NCBI GenBank assembly: GCA_019359285.1
Contig: JAHHHQ010000065.1
Span: forward strand, 1 to 64,000
Source of the DNA: Nodosilinea sp. WJT8-NPBG4
GTDB lineage: Bacteria > Cyanobacteriota > Cyanobacteriia > Phormidesmidales > Phormidesmidaceae
DNA length: 64,000 nucleotides
Reading direction: 5' to 3'
Part shown: positions 35,334-44,100 of the stretch, piece after piece
How the letters are laid out: each line of letters starts with the position of its first letter
How positions within the stretch are numbered: the stretch's first letter is position 1
Translations under genes and position numbers: made by a program
The notes under the pieces: generated by a model
Seen by the model: the letters and a program-made list of their open reading frames with translations, nothing else
Told to the model about the DNA's origin: nothing
The model's database searches: none

Positions 35334-35456
35334 GTCAGCGGACAGGATTCAGGGTTTAAGGTGCAGGGTGCAGGGTTCGGGGCTACACCTTGAGCCTTAG
35401 ACCCTAGACCAGCTTTAGACCCTAGACCTAACCCCTTAAACCCGTCCGCCCCTGAT
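35334..35456. repeat. Palindromic intergenic element with internal tandem repeat
   Basis: Left arm GCGGAC (35338-35343) and GGGTTTAAGG (35352-35361) pair with CCTTAAACCC (35434-35443) and GTCCGC (35444-35449). Inside are two copies of TTTAGACCCTAGACC. The structure suggests a MITE-like or REP-like element of about 120 bp between the DUF3368 gene and valS. Confidence 0.6.
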
Positions 35457-35547
35457 ACCCGGCAACTCCCCAGGTTCACCATCAAAATGACAGGATCCCT
35501 AGGTACACTGTCTTTAATGCAATAGTCCCCGCGCTCCAGGTTTTGTG

Positions 35548-38500
35548 ATGACGGCCACCGTTCCCGCTCTCTCCGCCCAGTACGACCCCACGCAGACCGA
35601 AACCAAGTGGCAGGCTCAGTGGGAAGAGAACCAGGTCTTTAAAGCCGACCCCGACCACCCCGGCGAGCCCTACTGCGTAGTGATTCCGCCGCCGAACGTG
35701 ACCGGCAGCCTGCACATGGGCCATGCCTTTGAAAATGCGCTAATCGACACCCTGGTGCGCTACCAGCGCATGGCTGGGCGCAACACCCTGTGGCTGCCGG
35801 GCACCGACCACGCCAGCATTGCCGTGAGCACGATTTTAGATCGGCAGTTCCAGGCCGAGGGGTTGAAGAAGGAAGATGTGGGGCGCGATCGCTACCTGGA
35901 GCGCGCCTGGAATTGGAAAGCCGAATCCGGCGGCACCATCGTCAACCAGCTGCGCAAGCTAGGCGTCTCGGTGGACTGGTCGCGAGAGCGCTTCACGATG
36001 GATGAAGGGCTTAACACTGCGGTGTTGACCGCCTTTACCCAACTCTACGACGAGGGGCTGATTTATCGGGGCAACTACATGGTCAACTGGTGCCCCGCCA
36101 GCCAGTCGGCGGTGTCTGACCTAGAGGTAGAGCAGCGCGAGGTGGATGGCCACCTGTGGCACTTCCGCTACCCCTTCACCGACGGCTCGGGCTACTTAGA
36201 AGTCGCCACTACCCGCCCCGAGACTATGCTGGGCGACACGGCAGTAGCGGTGAACCCCAACGACGATCGCTACCGCGACATGGTGGGCAAAACTCTAATG
36301 CTGCCGATCGTGAATCGCGAAATTCCTGTGATCGCGGATGACTATGTCGACGCGGAATTTGGCACCGGCTGCGTGAAGGTCACCCCCGCCCACGACCCCA
36401 ACGACTTTGCCATGGGCCAGCGCCACAACCTGCCTCTAATCACCGTCATGAACAAAGACGGCACCATGAATGAGCATGCGGGGCCATTCCACGGCCTAGA
36501 CCGCTTTGAGGCTCGCCGTTTGGTGGTGAAGCGGCTGGATGTCGAAGGGTTTTTGGTGAAGATCGACGACTATCACCACACGGTGCCCTACAGCGATCGC
36601 GGCAAAGTGCCCGTTGAACCCCTGCTCTCCACCCAGTGGTTTGTCAACATTCGCCCTATGGCTGACAAAGCGTTGGACTATTTGGACAACCGCCAAGAGC
36701 CTAAATTTGTGCCCGATCGCTGGACCAAGGTCTACCGCGACTGGTTGGTGAACCTGCGCGACTGGTGCATCTCCCGCCAGCTCTGGTGGGGCCACCAAAT
36801 CCCCGCCTGGTATGCCGTGAGCGAAACCGGCGGTGAAATCACCGACAACACACCCTTCGTGGTGGCCGCCACCGAAGAAGAGGCTAAAGCCAAGGCCACC
36901 GAGCGGTTTGGCGAATGGGTAACCCTGACCCGCGACCCCGACGTCCTCGACACCTGGTTTTCCTCCGGTCTGTGGCCCTTCTCCACCATGGGCTGGCCCG
37001 ATGAATCGGCTCAGGACTTCCAGACCTACTACCCCACCACCACCCTGGTCACCGGCTTCGACATCATCTTCTTCTGGGTGGCCCGCATGACTTTGATGGC
37101 GGGGCACTTCACCGACACCATGCCCTTCGAAACTGTCTATATCCACGGCCTGGTGCGCGATGAGAACAACAAAAAGATGTCGAAGTCATCGAACAACGGC
37201 ATCGACCCCCTAGTGCTGATCAACAAGTACGGCACTGACGCCCTGCGCTATACCCTGATTCGCGAAGTTACCGGAGCGGGTCAAGACATTCGCCTGGAGT
37301 ACGATCGCAACACCGACGAATCCGTTTCGGTGGAGGCTAGCCGCAACTTCACCAACAAGCTGTGGAATGCCTCCCGCTTTGTGATGATGAATTTGGGCGG
37401 GCAGTCTCCCGCCAGCTTGGGCATGCCCGACTTGGCCAATCTGGAGCTAGCCGATCGCTGGATTTTGTCTCGCTTTAACCGAGTTGTGCAGAGCGTACGC
37501 GACAACCTCGACCAGTACGGCATGGGCGAAGCGGCCAAGGATCTCTACGAGTTTGTTTGGGGCGACTTTTGCGACTGGTACATCGAACTGGTCAAGCCTC
37601 GCCTCCAGGGAGAGGGGTCTTCGAAATTCACAGCGGGTCAGCAAACCCTGGCCTTTGTGCTCGACGGCATTCTCAAGCTGCTGCATCCGTTTATGCCTCA
37701 CATTACCGAGGAGCTGTGGCACACCCTCAACCAGGTGGGCGACGACCAGTTTTTGGCTGTGCAGCCTTACCCAACGGCACAGCCTGACCTCATTGACGAT
37801 GCCCTAGAGCAGCAGTTTGCCCTGGTGTTTAACACCGTGCGCACCGTGCGCAACCTGCGGGCCGAGGCCGGCATTAAACCCAGCCTGCGCATTGAGACCA
37901 TTCTCGAAAGCGAGAGTGCTGACGAGCGCCACATTCTCCAAGCCACTGCCGACTACATCAAAGACCTGGGCAAAATCGACACCCTGGTAATTCTGGGCGG
38001 CAAGCAGCCGGTTTCCACAGCGCACAGCGGGGAGACTAGCGCTACACCGCTGAATCCCTCAATGGAGCTGAGCGACAACTCGGTGGTGGCCGAAGTGCAA
38101 GGCTTCTGGCACACCATGCTGCCCCTGTTCAACGACCCCCTGCACTACGCCGACTTGTTTTTTACCGCTTTGCGCCGTCCCGCCTTTACCATGCTGTGGA
38201 TTTTGGTGGGTCTGGTGGCCCTCAAGTTTACGGGGGCGTTGGTGAGCGCGGTTGATAGCACCCCCATCTTTGGTGCCCTGATGGAGCTGGTGGGGCTGTG
38301 GGTAACGGTTAACTTTGTGCGGCAAAACTTGCTCAGCGGGGGCGATCGCGCCCGCCTCAATCAGACCTACCAGCAGTGGCGGAGCAAGGTGTTTGACCCC
38401 GATATTGCAGCGCCAGCCCCCACCCCGGGCCTGCTTCCTGCGCCCGTGCCCCAAGAAGGCAGCGACGACGGTGCCCCTGCTCCCCAAGATGAGAGTCGCG

Positions 38501-38790
38501 ATACGGCTAGAGGGAATGGGGAGCCGAACCAAAAGCTGTTTGCTGGGGTCACCGGCACTGTGCAAGTGCTAATTCCCCTGACGGGCGTGGTAGACGTCGA
38601 TGCCCTCAGGGCCAAGGTGGAAAAAGACCTGGGCAAGGTGGAGGCGGAGATCAAATCGCTCTCGGGGCGGCTGAGCAACTCCGGTTTTGTGGATAAAGCC
38701 CCCGCCGATGTGGTGCAGGGAGCCCGCAATTCTCTAGCTGAGGCCGAAGCCCAGGCGACGATTCTCAAGGCGCGGCTGGCAATGCTGTAA
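35548..38790 (+). CDS. valS: Valyl-tRNA synthetase with CAAD membrane domain
   Basis: 1080 residues, longer than the usual 880-950. The class I motifs are PPPNVTGSLHMGHAF (HIGH type) and KMSKSSNN; the editing domain (TTRPETMLGDTAVAV) and the anticodon-binding domain are complete. Between the anticodon domain and the C-terminal coiled-coil arm lies an insert from about 840 to 995: an amphipathic part, one or two hydrophobic segments (FTMLWILVGLVALKF and IFGALMELVGLWVTV), then a Pro-rich linker. This matches the cyanobacterial CAAD domain, known to anchor some aminoacyl-tRNA synthetases to thylakoid membranes. The GTG at 35545 directly precedes the chosen ATG. Confidence 0.96.
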   Translation: MTATVPALSAQYDPTQTETKWQAQWEENQVFKADPDHPGEPYCVVIPPPNVTGSLHMGHAFENALIDTLVRYQRMAGRNTLWLPGTDHASIAVSTILDRQFQAEGLKKEDVGRDRYLERAWNWKAESGGTIVNQLRKLGVSVDWSRERFTMDEGLNTAVLTAFTQLYDEGLIYRGNYMVNWCPASQSAVSDLEVEQREVDGHLWHFRYPFTDGSGYLEVATTRPETMLGDTAVAVNPNDDRYRDMVGKTLMLPIVNREIPVIADDYVDAEFGTGCVKVTPAHDPNDFAMGQRHNLPLITVMNKDGTMNEHAGPFHGLDRFEARRLVVKRLDVEGFLVKIDDYHHTVPYSDRGKVPVEPLLSTQWFVNIRPMADKALDYLDNRQEPKFVPDRWTKVYRDWLVNLRDWCISRQLWWGHQIPAWYAVSETGGEITDNTPFVVAATEEEAKAKATERFGEWVTLTRDPDVLDTWFSSGLWPFSTMGWPDESAQDFQTYYPTTTLVTGFDIIFFWVARMTLMAGHFTDTMPFETVYIHGLVRDENNKKMSKSSNNGIDPLVLINKYGTDALRYTLIREVTGAGQDIRLEYDRNTDESVSVEASRNFTNKLWNASRFVMMNLGGQSPASLGMPDLANLELADRWILSRFNRVVQSVRDNLDQYGMGEAAKDLYEFVWGDFCDWYIELVKPRLQGEGSSKFTAGQQTLAFVLDGILKLLHPFMPHITEELWHTLNQVGDDQFLAVQPYPTAQPDLIDDALEQQFALVFNTVRTVRNLRAEAGIKPSLRIETILESESADERHILQATADYIKDLGKIDTLVILGGKQPVSTAHSGETSATPLNPSMELSDNSVVAEVQGFWHTMLPLFNDPLHYADLFFTALRRPAFTMLWILVGLVALKFTGALVSAVDSTPIFGALMELVGLWVTVNFVRQNLLSGGDRARLNQTYQQWRSKVFDPDIAAPAPTPGLLPAPVPQEGSDDGAPAPQDESRDTARGNGEPNQKLFAGVTGTVQVLIPLTGVVDVDALRAKVEKDLGKVEAEIKSLSGRLSNSGFVDKAPADVVQGARNSLAEAEAQATILKARLAML

Positions 38791-38836
38791 GGGGCACTCT
38801 ATGCGGCGTTTCATCAAACTGGGCTCGATCTTTTGA

Positions 38837-40216
38837 ATGCGTACACAGAGCAGATCCGTTGCCCAAGTCACAACTGGCTCAGAGGTACGAGCATTTTTAG
38901 CCCTGGCGATGCCCCTAGCTGGGGCACAGGTGGCTCAGGCTGCTGTGGGTTTTGTAGACACCCTAATGATGGGGCGGCTGGGGGCTGAGACCCTCGCCGC
39001 GGGTGGCCTGGCGGCCATTAGCTTTCAGCTGCTGCTGGCGGTGATCGGTGGGTTTGTGATGACCGTGGGGCCGCTGGTGGCCCAGGCCTTCGGGGCTGGA
39101 CAAAGGGAGCAGGTTGAGGCGATCGCCCGGCAGGGGTTTTGGCTCTCGCTGGCGCTGAGTCTGCCGATGATGGCGGTGCTGAGCCAGCTCGATCGGGTGC
39201 TGCTGGGGCTGGGGCAGCCCGAGGCGATCGCCACCCTCACCTCCCCCTACTTTCAAAGAATTCTGTGGGGCGCGTTTCCGGCCTTGGCCTTTGCCATGCT
39301 GCGGGGCTACGCTGCAGCCCTGGCCGAGGCCCAGGTGGTGATTGTGATTGTGCTGGTAGGCACAGTCTTCAACATTGTGGGTAACTATGCCCTAGGGTTT
39401 GGCAAATGGGGCTTCCCTGCCCTGGGGCTGGGGGGGCTGGGGCTATCTAGCGGGCTAAGCTACTGGCTGATGTTTGGGCTCTTTTTGCTCTACACCCTCA
39501 AGCATCCCAAGTTGAAGGAATATCGCTTTTGGCGCGGGTGGCAGCGAGTGCAGCCCCAGCTAGTCGTTCGGCTGATGGGCATGGGGGGCGAGATCGCCGT
39601 CACCATCGCTCTGGAATTTAGCCTGTTTGCCGTGGTCACGTTTTTGATGGGGATACTCAGCCCTGAAGTGCTGGCCGCCCACCAAACCGTATACCAGACC
39701 ATTTACGTAATTTTCATGGTGCCCTTGGGTATGTCCTACGCGGCGACAGCTCGGGTGGGGCTGGCTTTTGGCCAGCAGGATATGGGCGCAGCGCGCCGGG
39801 CAGGGTATGTGGCGATGGCGATCGCCGCCGGCTTTATGCTGCTGGCTACCCTGGGGCTATTAGTGTTTCGCCAGTCCATCATTGGCCTGTATTTAGATCT
39901 GCGCGACCCGGCCAATGATCCGGTGGTCGCCCTGGCCCTGCCGATGCTGCTGGTCGCGGCCCTGGCCCAGCTCACCGATGGCGTTCAGCGCGTCGCCTCT
40001 GGGGCGCTTTACGGCCTGCAAGATACCCGCATGCCCATGGTGCTCAGCGGGCTAGCCTTCTGGGGTGTGGGGCTGACCACGGGCTATCTCCTGGGGTTTT
40101 GGCTTGGCCTCGACGGGGTCGGGCTGTGGATTGGTCAGTCCATTGGGGTGGCCACCGCTGGAATAATTTTTGTGGCCCGGTTCCATCGCTTGACCCGCCC
40201 CAACCGGGCAGTCTGA
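38837..40216 (+). CDS. MATE-family efflux transporter
   Basis: 459 residues and about twelve membrane segments in two related halves. The first half carries AMPLAGAQVAQAAVGFVDTLMMGRLG and AISFQLLLAVIGGFVMTVGPLVAQAFGAG; the second has VLAAHQTVYQTIYVIFMVPLGMSYAATARVG, both typical of the NorM/DinF MATE fold. It would export cationic compounds using a Na+ or H+ gradient. It follows valS after 46 bp and may be read through from it. A palindromic element lies downstream. Confidence 0.93.
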   Translation: MRTQSRSVAQVTTGSEVRAFLALAMPLAGAQVAQAAVGFVDTLMMGRLGAETLAAGGLAAISFQLLLAVIGGFVMTVGPLVAQAFGAGQREQVEAIARQGFWLSLALSLPMMAVLSQLDRVLLGLGQPEAIATLTSPYFQRILWGAFPALAFAMLRGYAAALAEAQVVIVIVLVGTVFNIVGNYALGFGKWGFPALGLGGLGLSSGLSYWLMFGLFLLYTLKHPKLKEYRFWRGWQRVQPQLVVRLMGMGGEIAVTIALEFSLFAVVTFLMGILSPEVLAAHQTVYQTIYVIFMVPLGMSYAATARVGLAFGQQDMGAARRAGYVAMAIAAGFMLLATLGLLVFRQSIIGLYLDLRDPANDPVVALALPMLLVAALAQLTDGVQRVASGALYGLQDTRMPMVLSGLAFWGVGLTTGYLLGFWLGLDGVGLWIGQSIGVATAGIIFVARFHRLTRPNRAV

Positions 40217-40257
40217 CGGTGGTGGAGCATAGGCTCCAGGGCCATGGTGAGACAGGA

Positions 40258-40436
40258 TCAGTAGATCACAAACACGCTTTCTTGCCATAATCCAGCCCAC
40301 CCTGCGGGAAGCAAGCTACACCCTAAATCCCTCTCCCAAGCGGGGAGAGGGACTTTGAAGTCTAGTTCCGTCTCCCCTCTCCTCCCTGAGAGAGGGGCTG
40401 GGGGAGAGGGCTAGCAGGAACTTTGTGATCTACTGA
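40258..40436. repeat. MITE-like element with 15-bp terminal inverted repeats
   Basis: TCAGTAGATCACAAA (40258-40272) and TTTGTGATCTACTGA (40422-40436) are perfect inverted repeats bounding 179 bp. Inside, the sequence around 40327-40350 and 40371-40411 has CCCTCTCCC / GGGAGAGGG palindromes, a type of repeat often seen between cyanobacterial genes. GGAT occurs at both outer edges and could be a target duplication. No transposase is encoded. Confidence 0.6.
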
Positions 40437-40443
40437 GGATAGT

Positions 40444-40854
40444 TTAGGGCCGCACGTTTTCGTAGCGAATTAGGCGACGAATGGTGTCTGTAGAAACATT
40501 AAGCCGCTGCGCCATTTCTGCCTCAATGGCCGATGGCGATTGCAGCGGTAGGTAAAAGTCGAGGGTGCGAGGCACCGGCTTTACCACAATCACCTCAACC
40601 CGAGTCGCCCGGCGATCGCCCCCAGCAGCCGGATCCTGACCATCGTTGTCGATCACAGCGCGAATGCTGAGAATGCCTTCGTCCTGCGCCGCCGCATTGG
40701 TCGCTAAGACCAGAGGGGCGATCGCCCGGCCTGCCACCCCCAGGTAGTGATGAGTCCAGCCGTAGCCAGCCAGCCAAAATGCGGCCCCCAACAGCCCTAG
40801 GGGTAGCCAAAACTCTAGGCCAGAGTGGGTAAGGAGACGTTTGAGCGCAGGCAT
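40444..40854 (-). CDS. Conserved-looking membrane-anchored protein, unknown function
   Basis: 136 residues. One hydrophobic segment (about 14-32, FWLPLGLLGAAFWLAGYGW) anchors it near the N-terminus. The remaining part is predicted periplasmic or cytosolic, with a central GDRRATRVEVIVVKP strand-like stretch and a C-terminal SAIEAEMAQRLNVSTDTIRRLIRYE that looks like a small helix-turn-helix or helical hairpin. I do not recognise the family. C-rich repeats lie directly before its start codon. Confidence 0.6.
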   Translation of the reverse strand: MPALKRLLTHSGLEFWLPLGLLGAAFWLAGYGWTHHYLGVAGRAIAPLVLATNAAAQDEGILSIRAVIDNDGQDPAAGGDRRATRVEVIVVKPVPRTLDFYLPLQSPSAIEAEMAQRLNVSTDTIRRLIRYENVRP

Positions 40855-40985
40855 AGGCGATGGGGAAGATGGGAAGTGGGTAATGTAGATGAGTCAATGA
40901 TGGGGTGGGGATGCCTTTAAAGCTTAACGTCACTGGCCACCCATCCACCCATCTACCCGCCCACCCATCTACCCATCCACTCCCC
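40855..40985. repeat. Heptamer-type C/G-rich repeat region upstream of two genes
   Basis: Reading the minus strand, 40855-40905 is a run of CCCATC/CTACATTACCC units ending at the ATG of the minus-strand gene. On the plus strand, 40937-40985 is a run of CCACCCATCC / ATCTACCCG units. The pattern resembles the short tandemly repeated heptamers (STRR) known from cyanobacteria. Confidence 0.6.
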
Positions 40986-41005
40986 TCTCCATACTTCCCT
41001 TTAGT

Positions 41006-41260
41006 AAAATAACTAATGGTAAACAGCAGGTTAAGCTAGCAAAGCGAGAGTTTCAACATTCAGAATACCCGCTGCGTTATCCCAGTCAGGTGCTAACCCA
41101 CAGCCAGCTAGAGCAAGCCCTATAGGCCCTGGGCACCGAGCCCGACAATGCCCTCGCTCAGCTCGTGCGACGCCTACGGCTGAGCCGAGAGCAGTTAGGC
41201 ACCAACCTCTGGCTCGCATCCACCGACGGCATGGGCGATCGCTTCAGCATTCGCGAATGA
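41006..41260 (+). pseudogene. Remnant of an OmpR-family response regulator (C-terminal winged helix)
   Basis: The plus-strand frame over 41006-41260 reads as an OmpR winged helix: VKLAKREFQHSEYPLRYPSQ, VLTHSQLEQAL, then an in-frame TAG at 41123-41125, then ALGTEPDNALAQLVRRLRL and a final GMGDRFSIRE before TGA. The TAG sits exactly where the family has Trp (LW), consistent with TGG to TAG. The receiver domain is missing, replaced by the repeat region upstream. It lies 58 bp before the histidine kinase gene, as a cognate regulator would. The alignment is from memory of the family. Confidence 0.65.
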
Positions 41261-41273
41261 ACCCAAGCCCGCC

Positions 41274-41318
41274 CATCCCGTCGACTCATCTCCCATCCCC
41301 TCGTCTCCCGAGATCCCC
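41274..41318 (+). repeat. C-rich CCCATC repeat against the kinase start codon
   Basis: The stretch CCCGCCCATCCC ... CTCCCATCCCCTCGTCTCCC runs up to the ATG at 41319. It belongs to the same sequence type as the repeats at 30.6, 40.9 and 59.6 kb and leaves no purine-rich ribosome-binding site. Confidence 0.5.
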
Positions 41319-42629
41319 ATGTTTACCCGCAGCCGCAAACATCTCGCCCAGTGGCTCATGCTGACTATGGGCAGCGTTTTTGTGGTGTTTGGCGGGCTGC
41401 TCTACGTCATTGAAGTAGAGCGAGAGCTAAACAAACTCGACCAGCAACTCTACCGCGAAGCGGAGCTAATGATTAGCAGCGGCGGCGCTGACTCATCGCC
41501 TAACCCGGCCTCCCCCGTGCAGTTTCAGATCAAAACGGTGCCGCTGTTGGGGGGCAGCACCCTCAGCATTACCTCAGATCTGGTTTACGCCCGCTGGTAC
41601 GACACCAACAACCAACTGCTGATGTTTTTTGGGCCGCTGTCGGGCGATCATCGCAACATTCAGCCCGGCTACAAAACCCTAATCCACGAGGGCCAACGCC
41701 TGCGCCAGATGACGGTGCCCATTGAGTCGGAGGGGCAAACCCTGGGCCACCTAGAACTGGCCACTACCCTGGTGCCGGTGGAAACCGCCCTCAACCAAAT
41801 TCGGCTGGTTTTAAGCCTGGGGCTGCCGGTGGGGGTGGGCCTGATTGGGCTGCTGAGCTGGTGGTTCGCGGGCCAGGTGATGCGGCCCATTCAGCTGTCG
41901 TACCAGCGATTAGAACAATTTAGTGCCGATGCTAGCCACGAGCTGAGGTTGCCCATGGCCGCCATTCTCAATCAAGCCGAGCTGGGGCTGACGACGGCTT
42001 CACCCCAGGAGCAGGTGGCGCGGCTCCAGAACATTGCCGAGCTGGCCCAGTCGATGGGGCGGCTGATTAACAGCCTGCTGGTGCTGGTGTCAGCCGATCG
42101 CTGGTCGGGCACCCAGCGGTGCAACCTCACCGTCTTGGTGAAAGAACTCGCCCGCGAGTATCAGTCTCAGGCAAAGGCTAAGGGGCTTTGGTGGCGGCTA
42201 GAGCTGCCCCAGGCCCCCCTTTGGGTGAATGGAGACGCCAATTTGCTCCGGCAGGCGATTGGCAACCTGCTCAGCAATGCCTGCCGCTACACCGCCACTA
42301 GGGGAGAAGTCGCCCTCTCCCTCAGCCACCGCCTCGACCGGATTATTATTACTGTGCAAGACAGCGGCATCGGCATTCCGGCGGCCGATTTGCCCCGCGT
42401 GTTTGACCGCTTTTACCGGGTTGACAAGACGCGATCGCTCGATACCGGCGGTTTTGGGCTAGGGCTGGCGATCGCCCAGCAAATCGTTCAGGCGCACCAG
42501 GGCAAACTGACTGTAGTCAGTACCGAAAACCAGGGGTCAACCTTCACCATTACTCTGCCGTTACTCCTGCCCGCTGACCAGGGGCAACCTGCCTCCCCAC
42601 AGACCTCGGGCTACAAGGCAGGGTGTTAG
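41319..42629 (+). CDS. Membrane sensor histidine kinase, RppB-like, probably orphan
   Basis: 436 residues. A first membrane segment (about 12-32) and a second (about 165-190) bracket a periplasmic sensor region of about 130 residues. The H-box is ADASHELRLPMAAIL, with Leu where Thr is usual. The N, G1 and G2 boxes follow (NLLSNACRY, DSGIGIP, GLGLAIAQQI). The C-terminus is Pro/Gln-rich. The order and spacing match cyanobacterial RppB/NrsS-type kinases that normally sit after an OmpR-type regulator gene. Here only a broken regulator precedes it, so its phosphotransfer partner is uncertain. Confidence 0.9.
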   Translation: MFTRSRKHLAQWLMLTMGSVFVVFGGLLYVIEVERELNKLDQQLYREAELMISSGGADSSPNPASPVQFQIKTVPLLGGSTLSITSDLVYARWYDTNNQLLMFFGPLSGDHRNIQPGYKTLIHEGQRLRQMTVPIESEGQTLGHLELATTLVPVETALNQIRLVLSLGLPVGVGLIGLLSWWFAGQVMRPIQLSYQRLEQFSADASHELRLPMAAILNQAELGLTTASPQEQVARLQNIAELAQSMGRLINSLLVLVSADRWSGTQRCNLTVLVKELAREYQSQAKAKGLWWRLELPQAPLWVNGDANLLRQAIGNLLSNACRYTATRGEVALSLSHRLDRIIITVQDSGIGIPAADLPRVFDRFYRVDKTRSLDTGGFGLGLAIAQQIVQAHQGKLTVVSTENQGSTFTITLPLLLPADQGQPASPQTSGYKAGC

Positions 42630-42732
42630 ACCAAACGCTTCATTGATTTCTCGTCGGCCAGATTACTCCGGCAGATGCCTGAAACCCTCGTTCTACCGTT
42701 GACCGTCAAAACCTGTCCGGAGTCTTGTTCCT

Positions 42733-43845
42733 ATGATTTTTAGTCGCAAAGTATGGCTAGCGGCGTCTTTGCCCATGGGTTTGGCGGTAGCGGCCTGCAA
42801 TGGCGGCTCTTCGCCTACCGCCGACACCGACCCCAATGCTCCCCCGGTGTCTGCTGGCGACGGCAGCGGCACCATTATTCCGATCAGCGGGGCTGGGGCG
42901 ACCTTCCCCGCGCCGATTTTCCAGCGCTGGTTTGACGCCTATACCCGGGACGTTGACTTTGATGTGCAGGTTAGCTACCGGGCTGTGGGCAGCGGCGCTG
43001 GCCTAGAGCAGTACATTGCCGGCACCGTAGACTTTGGCGCGTCTGAAGCCCCCATTACCGCTTCCGCAGAGCGCACCCAGGCTTTCGTCGATGCCTTTGG
43101 TTACGAGCCCATTCAGGTGCCGATAACGGGCGGTTTTCTATCGTTCTCCTATAACCTGCCTGGTATTGGCGATCTAGAGCTACGCCTTTCCCGCGATGTC
43201 TACTGCGGCATCGTCACTGGCGAAATTACCCAGTGGAGCGACCCTGCGATCGCAGCGATCAACCCCGATCTAGAGCTGCCTGACCTGCCTATCACCTGGG
43301 CTCACCGCTCCGACGGTTCGGGCACCACCTTTGTATTTGTCAACCACATTGACACCGTCTGCGACGGCTGGGCAGGCGGCGTTGGCACCTCCGTTGACTG
43401 GCCCGTAGGCATCGGCGGCCAGGGCAATGAGGGTGTAGCCGCCACAATTCAGCAAACCGAAGGCGCGATTGGCTATCTGTCCTACGCCTATGCTGTCCTC
43501 AGGGACATCGATTCAGCGTTGGTCGAAAACAACGCCGGCAACTACGTCGAGCCCTCCCCTGAAACCGCCGGCAATGCCCTTCTCGATGAAGAAATACCGG
43601 ACGACTTTGCCCTGCTTGTGCCCGACCCCACTGGCGAAAACGCCTACCCCATCGTCGGTCTCACCTGGGTCATGATCTATAACCGCTACGAAGACGAAGC
43701 CAAGTGGAACGCCATGCGCGACGTGTTTGAGTGGTCCCTCGGCCCCGAAGGCCGGGCCATTGCTGAAGAGCTGCTCTACGTGCCTCTACCTGAGCCTTTG
43801 GTGGAGCGGATTCAAGAGGTGTTTGATACCGTTAACGCGGGCTAA
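42733..43845 (+). CDS. pstS: Phosphate ABC transporter substrate-binding lipoprotein
   Basis: 370 residues. The N-terminal signal ends in LAVAAC, a lipobox, so the protein is probably a lipid-anchored periplasmic binder. The phosphate-site sequences are visible: GAGATFPAPIFQRWFDAY, GSGAGLEQYIAG, DFGASEAPI, and HRSDGSGTTFVFVNHI. The start ATG follows GGAG. No pstC, pstA or pstB is adjacent, so it is a stand-alone receptor gene that may serve a transporter encoded elsewhere. A weak ACCCCA/TGGGGT hairpin follows at 43851 without a T-run. Confidence 0.93.
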   Translation: MIFSRKVWLAASLPMGLAVAACNGGSSPTADTDPNAPPVSAGDGSGTIIPISGAGATFPAPIFQRWFDAYTRDVDFDVQVSYRAVGSGAGLEQYIAGTVDFGASEAPITASAERTQAFVDAFGYEPIQVPITGGFLSFSYNLPGIGDLELRLSRDVYCGIVTGEITQWSDPAIAAINPDLELPDLPITWAHRSDGSGTTFVFVNHIDTVCDGWAGGVGTSVDWPVGIGGQGNEGVAATIQQTEGAIGYLSYAYAVLRDIDSALVENNAGNYVEPSPETAGNALLDEEIPDDFALLVPDPTGENAYPIVGLTWVMIYNRYEDEAKWNAMRDVFEWSLGPEGRAIAEELLYVPLPEPLVERIQEVFDTVNAG

Positions 43846-44100
43846 TTTAGACCCCATTGCTTTGGGGTACCAAGGCGGGGCGCTCTAGCTAACGTTTGCT
43901 TCGACCCTTTGGGGCCATGAAACCAGCCCTCGGGAAGCTTGATTAGAGGCGATCAGCCCCATTGCGCTGTAGGCAAGTCTGAAACGTTGTTTCGACATGG
44001 GCGAATCGGGAGTCTAGGCGCATGTCCCTAAGTTTGGCTAGGCCACCCCAGGGAAGGCGGGTTTAAAGCACAATTAAATCTATTCCCCTCCTCCAAGGTC

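Noticed and set aside
43851..43868. ACCCCA/TGGGGT hairpin after pstS as a terminator
   Set aside because: The stem has only six base pairs and no T-run follows.
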